Source of the DNA: CAIOYC01 sp038327995
GTDB taxonomy: Bacteria; Pseudomonadota; Alphaproteobacteria; Caulobacterales; Caulobacteraceae
Direction of reading: 5' to 3'
Assembly (NCBI GenBank): GCA_038327995.1
Contig: JBBQLP010000002.1
Coordinates: 43,250 to 107,249 of the forward strand
DNA: 64,000 nucleotides
Positions 16,602 through 26,084 of this stretch are shown in pieces; position 1 is the first letter of the stretch; every line of letters begins with the position of its first letter. Position numbers and translations under genes: made by a program. The notes beneath the pieces are model-generated. The model saw only the letters and a list, made by a program, of their open reading frames with translations, was not told the origin of the DNA and did not search any database.

Positions 16602-17351
16602 ATGCGCAGCCTCGCCTTCAATATCGCCTTCGGGCTGATCTCGATCTTCTACACCCTGTGGGCGGCGCTGGCCGCCCTGGCCCCGGGACGCGATCAGGTG
16701 CGTGCAGTGATCGCCCGCTACGTCCGCCGGATGGTCTGGGCCATGCGGCTGTTTGCAGGCATAGAGATCGAGGTCCGGGGCAAGGAGCGCCTGCCGCAGG
16801 GCGCCTACATCCTGGCCCCCAAGCACGCCTCCTATGGCGACGGCTTCACCGTCTACGCCCAGTTCGACGATCTGGCCTTCGTCACCGGCGATCACCTGGA
16901 GCGGTTTCCCCTGTTCAAGACGGTATTGAAAAAGCTCGGCGCGATCGTGGTCGATAGCTGCGGCGGAACCGAAGCGCGCCAGTCCCTGTCTCGCAGCGCG
17001 GCGGAGGCCAGCGCCGAACAGCGCTGCATCCTGATCTATCCCGAAGGGCGGCTGGCTCCCGTGGGAGCGAAATACCGCTACAAGAGCGGCGTCTATCACA
17101 TGGCCCGCGACTTCGGCCTGCCAGTCGTGCCCGTCGCCTCAAGCCTCGGCCTCTACTGGCCCCAAGAAGAGAAGACCAAACGCCCCGGAACCGCGGTGCT
17201 GGAGTTCCTCGATCCCATCATGCCTGGCGAAGACAAGGACGCCTTCATGGCCGCCCTAGAAGCCGCAGTGGAAGATCGCACCGCCCAACTGATCGCCGAA
17301 GCCACGGGCCGACCCGTAACGCCCGCCGTGTTGCTGGTGGCCAAAGACTGA
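16602..17351 (+). CDS. plsC: 1-acyl-sn-glycerol-3-phosphate acyltransferase
   Basis: The 249-residue protein has an N-terminal membrane segment (RSLAFNIAFGLISIFYTLW), the HX4D catalytic motif in APKHASYGDGF, and the phosphate-binding block LIYPEGRLAPVG. Together these mark LPLAT-family acyltransferases of the PlsC type, which make phosphatidic acid at the inner membrane. Other LPLATs (for example lyso-ornithine lipid acyltransferases) share these motifs, so the precise substrate is less certain than the family. Confidence 0.88.
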   Translation: MRSLAFNIAFGLISIFYTLWAALAALAPGRDQVRAVIARYVRRMVWAMRLFAGIEIEVRGKERLPQGAYILAPKHASYGDGFTVYAQFDDLAFVTGDHLERFPLFKTVLKKLGAIVVDSCGGTEARQSLSRSAAEASAEQRCILIYPEGRLAPVGAKYRYKSGVYHMARDFGLPVVPVASSLGLYWPQEEKTKRPGTAVLEFLDPIMPGEDKDAFMAALEAAVEDRTAQLIAEATGRPVTPAVLLVAKD

Positions 17352-17389
17352 CCTAGTCTCAGCGCTTCCAGGACGGTGCGATATGGAAA

Positions 17390-17465
<76 letters not shown>

Positions 17466-17541
17466 GGAAATCCGGCCCCGTTCGGGGAGGCGCTCTCCTA
17501 GCCGCCTTTCGCCCGCACCGCAAGCGCCGGAGGTCCGCAGG

Positions 17542-19461
17542 TCAGGCGACCTCTTTCGCCATCCGGGGCTCGAACACGAAGTCGGTGGGGTTGGGCGCAA
17601 GCGTGCCCTTCCAGTAGTCCAGCAGCGAGAAGGGCCAGTTCTGGCTGACGCGTCCGGTCTCGTTCTTGTACCAGCTCGTTGACTGCGGCGCGCCCCAGGC
17701 CATGCGCAGGTTTTCGGCATCGACCTTCACGTTGAAAGCGTCGTGCACGCTTTGCTTCACCTCCAGCGACGGCGCACCTGTTTCGGCCATCAGCCTCAGG
17801 CAGCCCAGCACATAACGCACGCTGCACTCGGAGAAGAAGATGATCGAGGCGTTGACGACGATATTGGTGTTGGGCCCATAGACCATGAACAGGTTGGGGA
17901 AGTTCGGCGTCATCATACCGTAGTAGGCCCGGGCGTCTCCGGCCCATTGGTCGTGCAGGTCGATCCCGCCGCGCCCCTTGAACTTCATTGGCATCAGAAA
18001 CTTTGAGGCCTGGAAGCCGGTGCCGTAGATGATGACGTCGGCTTCGTGCAGAACGCCGTCCTTGGTGCGGACGCCCTGCGGAGTGATCTCGGCGATGGAA
18101 TTAGTCACAAGATCGACGTTCTCGCGTCTCAGCGCCGCTATCCACACCCCGTTGTCCAGGAGGGCGCGCTTACCGCCCACCGGGTAATTAGGGACCACGG
18201 CGGCTTCGAGATCGGGCCGCCCTTCGGTTTGCGCGCGCAGGGCCATGGCCAGCATCTCGCGGAACATGGCGTTGGCCTCGCCCACAGCCGTCGGCGGACC
18301 TTGCCAATCGTCATCGGCGGTGACGGCCGGAATCAGTCCGTCCGCCGTGATCCAGAACAACAGGAACCGCCACCATTTGGCGTAGGTCGGCACGTGTTCG
18401 ATGGCCCATTTGGCGCCGGGCTCTACGTCCTCGTGATAGTTGGGCGCAGGGAAGGTCCACGGCGGGGTGCGCTGGAAGACGGTGAGGTGCGCCACCTTGT
18501 CCACAATCTCCGGCACGAACTGGAAGGCCGAGGCGCCGGTGCCGATCACCACAACCCGCTTTCCGGTCAGGTCGATGTCGTGGCGCCATTCGGCGGAGTG
18601 GAACGAGGCGCCCGTGAAGCTGGCCCGGCCCGGAATGTCGGGGAAGCGGGGACGGTTAAGCTGGCCGACGGCGGTGATGACAGCGTTGGCCTCGATGGTT
18701 TCTTCTGAACCATCAGGTTTGCGAACCCGCACTTTCCACAGGCTCCGCGCCTCGTCCCAGACGGACTCGATCACCGTGGTGGAAAGGCGAAGGTGCGGAC
18801 GCAAGCTGTGCCGGTCGGCGACGCCCTGGAAGTATTTCAGCAGCACGGGCTGGGTGGAGAAATGCTGCGGCCAGACGGCGGGCTCGAAAGTGTAGCTGTA
18901 GATGTGGTTGGAGCTATCCACCCGGCAACCGGGATAGGTGTTCTCCAGCCAGGTGCCGCCCACCTCCGGGTTCTTGTCGATGATCTCGAACGGCACACCC
19001 GCCTGCTTCAGGCGTAGTCCAGCGAGAAGACCCGACATCCCCGCGCCGATCACCACGACCTTCATCTTGCGCGCGGCGGGCTCTAGTTGGCTCGCCCATT
19101 GAGGATCGCGCGAGCTTTTGCCCTCCAGCGCCATCTCGTCGATTAGAAACCCGGCGTATTCGTCCGGGATTTCGTCAGCGCCGGTGACGAAGATCATGAT
19201 CCGGCGCATCAGGTCAGGCGCGGGCGGTGGGGGCGCGGGCCGGGCGTCAACAAAGGGCTTCAGCGCAATGGCGGCGCGGGCGCGGATGTCGGCTTGCACT
19301 GCGTCCGACAGGCCGATGTCCTGGCGGTCCAGCGTATTGTAGGTCGGTTTCCATTCGGGCCGCAGCCAGGCGTCTCCGTCACCGGTCAGGTGGGCGAGTA
19401 CGGCGCAGAGTACCGGTGCGTGGGCGTGCCTGACGGCCTGATCGACGCTCATCTCTGTCAT
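17542..19461 (-). CDS. Baeyer-Villiger-type flavin monooxygenase
   Basis: The 639-residue protein has an N-terminal extension of about 130 residues, the FAD motif VVIGAGMSGLLAGLRL, then EVGGTWLENTYPGCRVD, the BVMO fingerprint variant FTGASFHSAEWRHD, and the NADP-binding VVIGTGASAFQF. Such enzymes insert oxygen next to a ketone to give an ester or lactone, using NADPH. The long N-terminus is typical of one BVMO subgroup. It lies four bases downstream of the amidohydrolase gene, so the two probably form an operon. Confidence 0.9.
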   Translation of the reverse strand: MTEMSVDQAVRHAHAPVLCAVLAHLTGDGDAWLRPEWKPTYNTLDRQDIGLSDAVQADIRARAAIALKPFVDARPAPPPPAPDLMRRIMIFVTGADEIPDEYAGFLIDEMALEGKSSRDPQWASQLEPAARKMKVVVIGAGMSGLLAGLRLKQAGVPFEIIDKNPEVGGTWLENTYPGCRVDSSNHIYSYTFEPAVWPQHFSTQPVLLKYFQGVADRHSLRPHLRLSTTVIESVWDEARSLWKVRVRKPDGSEETIEANAVITAVGQLNRPRFPDIPGRASFTGASFHSAEWRHDIDLTGKRVVVIGTGASAFQFVPEIVDKVAHLTVFQRTPPWTFPAPNYHEDVEPGAKWAIEHVPTYAKWWRFLLFWITADGLIPAVTADDDWQGPPTAVGEANAMFREMLAMALRAQTEGRPDLEAAVVPNYPVGGKRALLDNGVWIAALRRENVDLVTNSIAEITPQGVRTKDGVLHEADVIIYGTGFQASKFLMPMKFKGRGGIDLHDQWAGDARAYYGMMTPNFPNLFMVYGPNTNIVVNASIIFFSECSVRYVLGCLRLMAETGAPSLEVKQSVHDAFNVKVDAENLRMAWGAPQSTSWYKNETGRVSQNWPFSLLDYWKGTLAPNPTDFVFEPRMAKEVA

Positions 19462-19465
19462 CGGC

Positions 19466-21208
19466 CTACTCCGCAGCCATCAAATGGGGTACCGGCCGCG
19501 CGCCGCGCACCAGACGCCCTGGCAGAGCCCCGGTGGGCTCGCCGTCCCGATAGGTGATCTCGCCGGCAACAATAGTGGCGACGTAACCGTCGGCCTTCTG
19601 GATCAACCGCCGCCCTCCGGCGGGCAGGTCGTAGGCGACCTCGGGCGGGCGCAGTTTCAGTCGGTCGTAGTCGATGACGTTGAGATCGGCGCGCAGGCCC
19701 GACTCAATCCGGCCCCGGTCGCCCAGGCCAAGCGCGGCGGCGGTGTCTGCGCACTGCATTCGCACCACTTCCTCCACCGTCAGCTTCGGTCCTCGCGTGC
19801 GGTCCCGCGTCCAGTGGCTGAGGTTGTAGGTGGGGAAGGAGCCGTCGCAGATCATGCCCACGTGCGCGCCGCCGTCGGACAGTCCGGGGATGGTGTTCGG
19901 ATGGGTCAGCATGGCGTAGGCCGGATCAAGCGATCCCTGAGCGTAGTTCAGGAAGGGAACATAGAGCATTCCCCGCCCGCCGTTCTCCAGCATGGCGTCC
20001 AGCGCGAGGGCTTGCGGCGCCCTGCCCTCTCCTGCCGCTCGCGCCTCAAGGCTCTGGTCCGCCGTGGGCTCGTAGTCGAAGGCCTCGTCCATCACGAACA
20101 TCTCGGCCCAGTTGTTCAGGGTGGAGACCGCAAAGCCGGGCTCGTTCTCGGGCGGCGCGGCCAGAAGACGCTCACGGAAGGACGGGTCTCGCAGGGCAGC
20201 TACCCGCTCGGCGTGCGGCAGGGCGGCGATCTCGCGATAGGCCGGGTGTTGACTGAACGGGTTCATGGTTAGTTCAAGCCCGAGCAACACCCCTACGGGG
20301 CGTCCGGCTACCTGCGCCTTGATCGGCAAGCCGTCGGCATTGGCCTGAGCGATCCCCGCCAGCAGCATCCGCCAGCTTTCCGGCGCGCGGGACGATTGCA
20401 GGAGGCTGAACGACAAGGGCCGCCCGGATCGCTCCACCAGCCGCCGCAGCATGGCGAACTCTTCCTTGGGGTCGGCGAAGTCGGAGACGAACTGCAACAC
20501 GCCCGCGTTCGCCGCCTTCATGGCCATGGCGATATCCAGCAACTCGTCCTCACCCGCGGTGAGGGTCGGGGTTGGCTGTCCGTCCGAAGTGCGGTGGTTC
20601 AGGGTGCGGGAAGTGGAAAAGCCCAGCGCCCCGGCTCGCATGGCGGCCTCCGCGATCTCAGCCATCGCGGCGATATCCGCAGGCGTGGCGGGTTCGCGGT
20701 TGGCGCCGCGCTCACCCATGACGAAGACGCGCAGCGCCGCGTGGGGAAGCTGCGAGCCGATGTCGATGTCGAACCGGCGTTTTGCAAGCGCGTCGAGATA
20801 GTCGGGATAGCTCTCCCAGTTCCAAGGTAGACCCTCAGTGAGCACCGGGAAGGGAATGTCTTCCACGCCCTCCATCAACCGGATCAGACGGTCGTGGTCC
20901 TCCACCCGGCACGGCGCGAAGCCGACCCCGCAATTGCCCATTACCACGGTGGTGCAACCATGCCAGGACGAAGGTTGCATTCGTCCGTCCCAGGTCGCCT
21001 GCCCGTCGTAGTGGGTGTGCACGTCGACAAAGCCCGGCGTCACCAATTTGCCCCGCGCGTCGATCTCCTCTCGGCCTCGTCCAGCAATCTTGCCTACGGC
21101 CGCGATCCGACCGCCCGAGATCGCCACGTCCGCCTCGAAGAGTCCGCCGCCCGAGCCGTCCGCGACCGATCCGCCACGCACGACCAGATCGTAGGCGTGC
21201 TGCGCCAT
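19466..21208 (-). CDS. N-acyl-D-amino-acid deacylase-like amidohydrolase
   Basis: The 580-residue protein starts AQHAYDLVVRGGSVADGSG, has the metal motif GFVDVHTHYDGQATWD and later GGAHVGMICDGSFPTY, then a C-terminal strand region RADLNVIDYD. This is the D-aminoacylase branch of the amidohydrolase superfamily. The start at 21208 is favoured by GGGAG about ten bases upstream; the frame extends to 21241. It is upstream of and probably co-transcribed with the monooxygenase. The true substrate, possibly a cyclic amide or acylated compound, is unknown. Confidence 0.85.
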   Translation of the reverse strand: MAQHAYDLVVRGGSVADGSGGGLFEADVAISGGRIAAVGKIAGRGREEIDARGKLVTPGFVDVHTHYDGQATWDGRMQPSSWHGCTTVVMGNCGVGFAPCRVEDHDRLIRLMEGVEDIPFPVLTEGLPWNWESYPDYLDALAKRRFDIDIGSQLPHAALRVFVMGERGANREPATPADIAAMAEIAEAAMRAGALGFSTSRTLNHRTSDGQPTPTLTAGEDELLDIAMAMKAANAGVLQFVSDFADPKEEFAMLRRLVERSGRPLSFSLLQSSRAPESWRMLLAGIAQANADGLPIKAQVAGRPVGVLLGLELTMNPFSQHPAYREIAALPHAERVAALRDPSFRERLLAAPPENEPGFAVSTLNNWAEMFVMDEAFDYEPTADQSLEARAAGEGRAPQALALDAMLENGGRGMLYVPFLNYAQGSLDPAYAMLTHPNTIPGLSDGGAHVGMICDGSFPTYNLSHWTRDRTRGPKLTVEEVVRMQCADTAAALGLGDRGRIESGLRADLNVIDYDRLKLRPPEVAYDLPAGGRRLIQKADGYVATIVAGEITYRDGEPTGALPGRLVRGARPVPHLMAAE

Positions 21209-21328
21209 GAGCGTCTTCTCCCGTGACTTATCGTTGTTCATGAAAGGCTGCGCCCGTGGGCGATGGGCGTCAAGCCGCGGAAGGGATTTGCCAAGGACAG
21301 GCGCGCCTCAAGGGGCTATCTTCAGCGC

Positions 21329-22744
21329 ATGACGACACTGGTGATTGTGGGGGCGACGGGGGATCTGGCGGGGCGGATGCTGCTGCCTGCGCTCTATTTC
21401 CTCGAGCAGGATGGTTTGCTGGCGCCGGAGATGACCATCATTGGTGTCTCGCGACAGGCGCTGGATCAAGACGGCTTCCTGGCTCACACCCGAACCGCGA
21501 TCGGCGCGCGCTCAGAGGCCGGGATCAACGAGCAGGTCTGGGCCAGATTCTGCGCCCGGCTGAACTACCTCTCCGCCGACCTGACCAGCCCGGAGGGAGC
21601 CAAGGCGGCGAAAGCCCTGATCGGCGCGAATGAGGCCGTCTTCTACCTCGCCACCTCCCCCAGCCTCTACGCTGCTATCGGCGGGGCGTTGCGAACGGCG
21701 GGCCTGACGAGCGCGCCCAACCGGGTGGTGCTGGAAAAGCCCATCGGTCGCGACGCCGAGACCAGCGAAGCCATCAACGCGGCGGTGGGGCTGGCCTTCT
21801 CGGAAGACCGGGTCTTCCGCATCGACCACTACCTCGGCAAGGAGACGGTGCAGAACCTGATCGCGCTGAGATTCGCCAATGTGCTGTTCGAGCCCCTGTG
21901 GAACAGCGTTAGCATCGATCACGTGCAGATCACCGTCGCCGAGACTGAGGGGGTGGGCGAGCGCTGGCCCTATTACGACGAATACGGCGCCCTGCGCGAT
22001 ATGCTGCAGAACCATATGCTGCAGCTTCTGTGCCTCGTCGCCATGGAGCCTCCCGCCACCCTCGACCCGGATTCGCTCCGAAACGAAAAGGTGAAGACCC
22101 TTCGGTCCCTGCGCCCTCTATCGCGCGCCGATGTGCAGAAACTCACCGTGCGCGGACAATACCGCGCCTATGTGCAGGAGCGCGGGGCGGCCACCGACAC
22201 CGAGACCTTCGTCGCCATGTGCGCCTATATCGACAACTGGCGCTGGGCGGGGACGCCCTTTTTTCTGCGCACCGGCAAGCGGATGTCGGAAAAACGCACC
22301 CAGATCGTCATCCAGTTCAAGGCGGTGCCGCACTCCATCTTCGCGGGCAAGGGCGGGCAGGATTTGCAGGCCAACCGGCTGGTGATCGACCTGCAGCCGG
22401 ACGAGGCGATCCGGCTTCTGCTGATGAACAAGACGCCGGGCCTTGACGAGGCGGGGATGCGCCTGTCGCCGGTGCACCTCAGCCTGACCGAAGCGCTCGG
22501 CGGCGGGCGACGCCGGATCGCTTACGAGCGGCTGCTGCTCGATGTGATCAAGCGCGACCGAACCCTGTTCGTGCGCCGCGACGAGGTGGAGGCTTCCTGG
22601 GCCTGGATAGACGGGATCGCCGAAGCCTGGGAGGGCGTGGGTCAGGCAGTGCGTCCCTACGAGGCGGGAAGCTGGGGTCCCTCCGACGCAGTCTCGCTCA
22701 TCGAGCGCACCGGACGAAGCTGGCACGACGACGCTTGTGACTAG
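21329..22744 (+). CDS. zwf: Glucose-6-phosphate dehydrogenase
   Basis: The 471-residue protein begins MTTLVIVGATGDLAGRMLLP (NADP-binding, GATGDLA) and has the active-site signature RIDHYLGKETVQNL, with later PFFLRTGKRM. It oxidises glucose 6-phosphate in the Entner-Doudoroff/pentose phosphate entry. The start at 21329 is placed by the beginning of the first strand; the frame extends to 21263 without homology. The pgl and edd genes that often follow zwf are absent. The last four bases overlap the convergent DUF1345 gene. It is more divergent than typical core Zwf and may be a second copy. Confidence 0.9.
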   Translation: MTTLVIVGATGDLAGRMLLPALYFLEQDGLLAPEMTIIGVSRQALDQDGFLAHTRTAIGARSEAGINEQVWARFCARLNYLSADLTSPEGAKAAKALIGANEAVFYLATSPSLYAAIGGALRTAGLTSAPNRVVLEKPIGRDAETSEAINAAVGLAFSEDRVFRIDHYLGKETVQNLIALRFANVLFEPLWNSVSIDHVQITVAETEGVGERWPYYDEYGALRDMLQNHMLQLLCLVAMEPPATLDPDSLRNEKVKTLRSLRPLSRADVQKLTVRGQYRAYVQERGAATDTETFVAMCAYIDNWRWAGTPFFLRTGKRMSEKRTQIVIQFKAVPHSIFAGKGGQDLQANRLVIDLQPDEAIRLLLMNKTPGLDEAGMRLSPVHLSLTEALGGGRRRIAYERLLLDVIKRDRTLFVRRDEVEASWAWIDGIAEAWEGVGQAVRPYEAGSWGPSDAVSLIERTGRSWHDDACD

Positions 22745-23442
22745 AACAGTCCGGCCATCAGATTGATGGCCAGCGCCAGGACGACGGTGTTGAAGGTGAA
22801 GGCGATCACCCCGTGCACGGTGCCGATGCGGCGCAGCACCTTGCTGGTGAAAGCAATGTCGGCGGTTTGCGACGCGACGCCGATCACGATGGAGAAGTGC
22901 AGGAAGTCCCAAAAATCGGGAACCTCGTCCTTCGGGAACCCCAGCCCATGGGCGATTTCGCCGGGCTTGCCCTCGTCTGGCGGCGAGAAATATTCGTGCG
23001 CGTAGTGCAGGGCGAAGATGAGCTGAACCAGAAACCAGGAGATCGCCGCCGTGCCGAAGGCCAGCGCGATCCGCAGGGTCTTCCATAGGCCGTGCAGGTT
23101 CTTGGCGATAGATAGCTCCGCCGCTACCGCGCCGATGCTGGCGATGGCGGCCACCAGAACGAGCGCGAGGATAAACCCCTGCCCCTCATCCTGTTGCGCT
23201 GCGCGTCGTTGCATGGCGTCGGTGTTCTGATGGCGCATCAGCAGGATCATCCCGGTGATGAACCACAGGCACCCCGCATTCCACGAGACGATCGCCCGGG
23301 TGCTCCAGCTTATGCCCCCCGGCGTCAACTGCAGGGCCAACGCCACCGCCGCGCCGAACGCAAAGCCCGCCACCAGGCGAGGCCGCGCGCTCAGTGCACG
23401 AATCGGGTTGAAGTTGGCCAATGCGCTACCCCTGATCAACAC
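22741..23442 (-). CDS. DUF1345 integral membrane protein
   Basis: The 233-residue protein has about five hydrophobic segments (starting near residues 22, 50, 90, 126 and 208) and the motif HYAHEYFSPPDEGKPGE followed by DFWDFLHFSIVIGVASQTAD, which is characteristic of DUF1345. The family is a group of inner-membrane proteins without a proven function. It converges with zwf. Confidence 0.88.
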   Translation of the reverse strand: MLIRGSALANFNPIRALSARPRLVAGFAFGAAVALALQLTPGGISWSTRAIVSWNAGCLWFITGMILLMRHQNTDAMQRRAAQQDEGQGFILALVLVAAIASIGAVAAELSIAKNLHGLWKTLRIALAFGTAAISWFLVQLIFALHYAHEYFSPPDEGKPGEIAHGLGFPKDEVPDFWDFLHFSIVIGVASQTADIAFTSKVLRRIGTVHGVIAFTFNTVVLALAINLMAGLF

Positions 23443-23531
23443 CGGCGCGTCACCGATGGATCGCGCTATAGCAGCTTTCCTTTTTTGCGAGCATAGCCGC
23501 CGACGCGGCTTTCGGCGGGGATACCTGGAAC

Positions 23532-24953
23532 ATGACGAGCAACACTGACGATCCGCTCAAGGCGCTCGAACAGGCGGCTCGGAGCGCCATCGCCTACAGG
23601 CGCGATCTGCTGACGGCGGATAGAACGCCGACGGTCTCCTATGCCCAGATGCTCGCCGCGTTCGACGGATCGATGCCCGAAACCGGCCAGACCGGCGAAA
23701 GTGTCATGGGGCAGCTCGTTGAGACGGCGACGCCGGGCCTGCGCGCCATGACCGGACCGCGTTTCTTCGGCTGGGTGATCGGCCAGTCCCATCCAGTCGG
23801 CGTCGCGGCGGACTGGCTGACCTCGGCTTGGGGTCAGAACGCCGCCAATCAGGCCGCCGCCCCGGCCGCCGCCGCCGCGGAGGCGATCTCAACTCGCTGG
23901 CTGCTCGACCTTCTGGATCTTCCGCGCGAAGCTTCCATCGGTTTCGTTACGGGAGCGACAGTCGCCAGCTTCGTCTGCCTCGCTGCGGCGCGCAGCGAAG
24001 TCCTGCGGCGGGTGGGGTGGGATGTAGAGGCTGATGGTCTGTTTGGCGCGCCGCCGATTGATGTGCTGATCGGCGAAGACGCGCACACCACCGTGTTCGC
24101 CGGATTGAAATACCTCGGGCTCGGGGCCAATCGCGTGCGCCGCATCGCCGTGGACGACCAGGGCCGGATGCTGGCCAACGATTTCGCCCGTGGGCTGGAC
24201 GCCTGCACCGGTCCCGTGATCGCCATCGCCCAGGCCGGGCAGATCAACACCGGCGCCTTCGATCCGGTGGCGGAGATGGCGCCCTTGGTGAAGCAGCGCG
24301 GAGGGTGGCTGCACGTGGACGGCGCCTTCGGACTTTGGGTTCGCGCCTGCCCAACCCGCGCCTACCTCGGGGTCGGGCTGGAACTGGCCGACTCCTGGGC
24401 CACCGATGGGCACAAGTGGCTGCAGACGCCCTACGATTGCGGATTCGCTATTGTGCGCGACGCAGAGGCGCACAGGCGGGCGATGACCATCAGCGCCAGC
24501 TACCTGCCGACCGCAAGCGACGCCGAGCGCAATCCCTCGCAATACGTTCCCGAGCTTTCGCGGCGCGCGCGCGGGTTCGCGACATGGGCGATGCTGAAGC
24601 ATCTTGGCCGGAGCGGCGTCGCGGAAATCGTCGAGCGGCATTGTGCGATCACCCAGCGAATGGCGCGCTTGTTGGGCGCCGAGCCCGGCGTCACGGTGGT
24701 CAACGAGGTGGTGCTCAACCAGCTCATCGTGCGTTTCGGCACAGGTCCCGACGCCGACCGCCTGACGCTGGAGACGGTGCAACGCGTTCAGGACGACGCC
24801 ATCTGTTTTGTCGGCCCGGCGATGTGGCGCGGAGATTGGGTGATGCGGATTTCCGTGACCTCGGCGGCGACCACAGAGGCCGAGGCGGACAGGTCCTGCG
24901 ACGCCATCCTGCAAGCGTGGAGGGCTATCCGACCCGGCGATGGGCAAGGCTGA
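23532..24953 (+). CDS. Pyridoxal-phosphate-dependent group II decarboxylase
   Basis: The 473-residue protein shows the group II amino-acid decarboxylase fold with the PLP-lysine motif SWATDGHKWLQTPYDCG and the upstream HVDGAFGLWVRA (cofactor aspartate). The N-terminal GPRFFGWVIGQSHPVGVAADWL is typical of the aromatic-L-amino-acid/glutamate decarboxylase-like clade found in many bacteria. The amine product is unknown, and some members of this branch act as aldehyde synthases. Standing alone, it has no transporter or regulator next to it. Confidence 0.87.
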   Translation: MTSNTDDPLKALEQAARSAIAYRRDLLTADRTPTVSYAQMLAAFDGSMPETGQTGESVMGQLVETATPGLRAMTGPRFFGWVIGQSHPVGVAADWLTSAWGQNAANQAAAPAAAAAEAISTRWLLDLLDLPREASIGFVTGATVASFVCLAAARSEVLRRVGWDVEADGLFGAPPIDVLIGEDAHTTVFAGLKYLGLGANRVRRIAVDDQGRMLANDFARGLDACTGPVIAIAQAGQINTGAFDPVAEMAPLVKQRGGWLHVDGAFGLWVRACPTRAYLGVGLELADSWATDGHKWLQTPYDCGFAIVRDAEAHRRAMTISASYLPTASDAERNPSQYVPELSRRARGFATWAMLKHLGRSGVAEIVERHCAITQRMARLLGAEPGVTVVNEVVLNQLIVRFGTGPDADRLTLETVQRVQDDAICFVGPAMWRGDWVMRISVTSAATTEAEADRSCDAILQAWRAIRPGDGQG

Positions 24954-25107
24954 GCGGACGCCCGTGCCCCTTCAGGCCTTCCGTTGGGGTCCACTTTCGT
25001 CCAAACATTGCGAATCACGCCGTTTTGGCGTCGATTCATCTTTTACGACCGTTGCATTTGCCGCAGGGTCGTTGGGACTAGACACTTAACGCACAGGAAA
25101 TTGCGCG

Positions 25108-25374
25108 ATGGTTGAGACAACGGAAAAGAAGACCAGCGGTTTAATGAAGCCGCTGAAGCCATCGGCGGAACTCGGCGCCGTGATCGGCACGGGCGACGTT
25201 TCCCGTGGTGAAGCGGTCAAGAAGATCTGGGATTACATCAAGAAGCACAATCTCCAGAACCCCGCCAACAAGCGGGAGATCATCGCCGACGCCAAGCTGA
25301 AGCCCGTGTTCGGCGGAGCCGACAAGCTCAGCATGTTCGAGATGAACAAGCATCTGGCCAAGCATCTGAAGTAG
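25108..25374 (+). CDS. SWIB/MDM2 domain protein
   Basis: The 88-residue protein is almost entirely one SWIB domain: LGAVIGTGDVSRGEAVKKIW, KKHNLQNPANKREIIADAKL and MFEMNKHLAKHLK. SWIB domains are known from eukaryotic chromatin remodelers and from small proteins in Chlamydiae and many proteobacteria, where a role in DNA compaction or topology has been proposed. It has its own upstream region of about 150 bases with GTTGCATTTGC and a nearby TAGACACTTAACG that could serve as a promoter. Confidence 0.92.
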   Translation: MVETTEKKTSGLMKPLKPSAELGAVIGTGDVSRGEAVKKIWDYIKKHNLQNPANKREIIADAKLKPVFGGADKLSMFEMNKHLAKHLK

Positions 25375-25384
25375 ACCTCGGCGC

Positions 25385-25416
25385 GCCCGCCCAAGCGCAC
25401 ACCGCGCTCGGCGGGC
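25385..25416. terminator. Possible bidirectional terminator hairpin
   Basis: Arms GCCCGCC (25385-25391) and GGCGGGC (25410-25416) flank an 18-base loop between the convergent SWIB and upp genes. There is no T-tract on either side, so this is only a weak call from position and stem. Confidence 0.35.
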
Positions 25417-25431
25417 GAAAGCGCCTTAGCT

Positions 25432-26082
25432 TCAGCGCGTCCCGTACATCCGGTCGCCCGCATCACCGAGGCCGGGCAGGATATAGCCGTACTCGTTCAA
25501 GCGCTCGTCGATGGCTGCGGTCCAGACCGGCACGTCGGGGTGGGCGCTGCGGAAGCTTTCCAGCCCTTCGCGCGAACACAGGAGGCAGACGAGGCGCATA
25601 TGCGTCGCGCCGCGTTCCTTCAACCGCTCGACGGCGGCGATGGCGGTGTTGCCGGTCGCTAGCATGGGATCGACCACGATAACCGGGCGCTCGCCAATGT
25701 CGTCCGGCGCCTTGAAATAATACTCCACCGCCCCGAGCGTGCGGGGATCGCGGTAGAGGCCGATGTGCGCCACCCGGGCCGAGGGGATCAGGTCGAGCAT
25801 CCCGTCCAGCAACCCCACCCCCGAGCGCAGGATCGCCGCCAGAACGAGTTTCTTGCCTGCGATGGTCGGCGCCAAAGTGGTCTCCAATGGCGTCTCGATC
25901 TGCACGATCTCCAGCGGCAGATCGCGCGTGGCCTCATAGCAGAGCAAAGCGCCCACCTCGCGCATCAGGGCGCGAAAGGTCTTGGTGGAGGTTCCCTTCA
26001 TCCGCATCACGGTCAGTTTGTGCTGCACGAGGGGGTGATCGACGACGGTCACGCCTTGAAGGGGTTGGGGGATCTTCTTCAT
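25432..26082 (-). CDS. upp: Uracil phosphoribosyltransferase
   Basis: The 216-residue protein (MKKIPQPLQGVTVVDHPLVQHKL) has the PRPP-binding VVDPMLATGNTAIAAVERL and the C-terminal YILPGLGDAGDRMYGT of bacterial UPRTases. It converts uracil plus PRPP to UMP. A longer frame extends to 26283 but overlaps the upstream gene and has no homology. Here it follows URC4- and URC1-like genes with two bases between it and the URC4 stop. In the URC pathway described in the yeast Lachancea kluyveri, UPRT (URC6) is needed for uracil breakdown, so this copy probably serves catabolism as well as salvage. Confidence 0.95.
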   Translation of the reverse strand: MKKIPQPLQGVTVVDHPLVQHKLTVMRMKGTSTKTFRALMREVGALLCYEATRDLPLEIVQIETPLETTLAPTIAGKKLVLAAILRSGVGLLDGMLDLIPSARVAHIGLYRDPRTLGAVEYYFKAPDDIGERPVIVVDPMLATGNTAIAAVERLKERGATHMRLVCLLCSREGLESFRSAHPDVPVWTAAIDERLNEYGYILPGLGDAGDRMYGTR

Positions 26083-26084
26083 TG

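Noticed and set aside
23194..23548. Plus-strand open frames opposite the DUF1345 gene
   Set aside because: They are shadows of the DUF1345 and decarboxylase frames, with no family resemblance.
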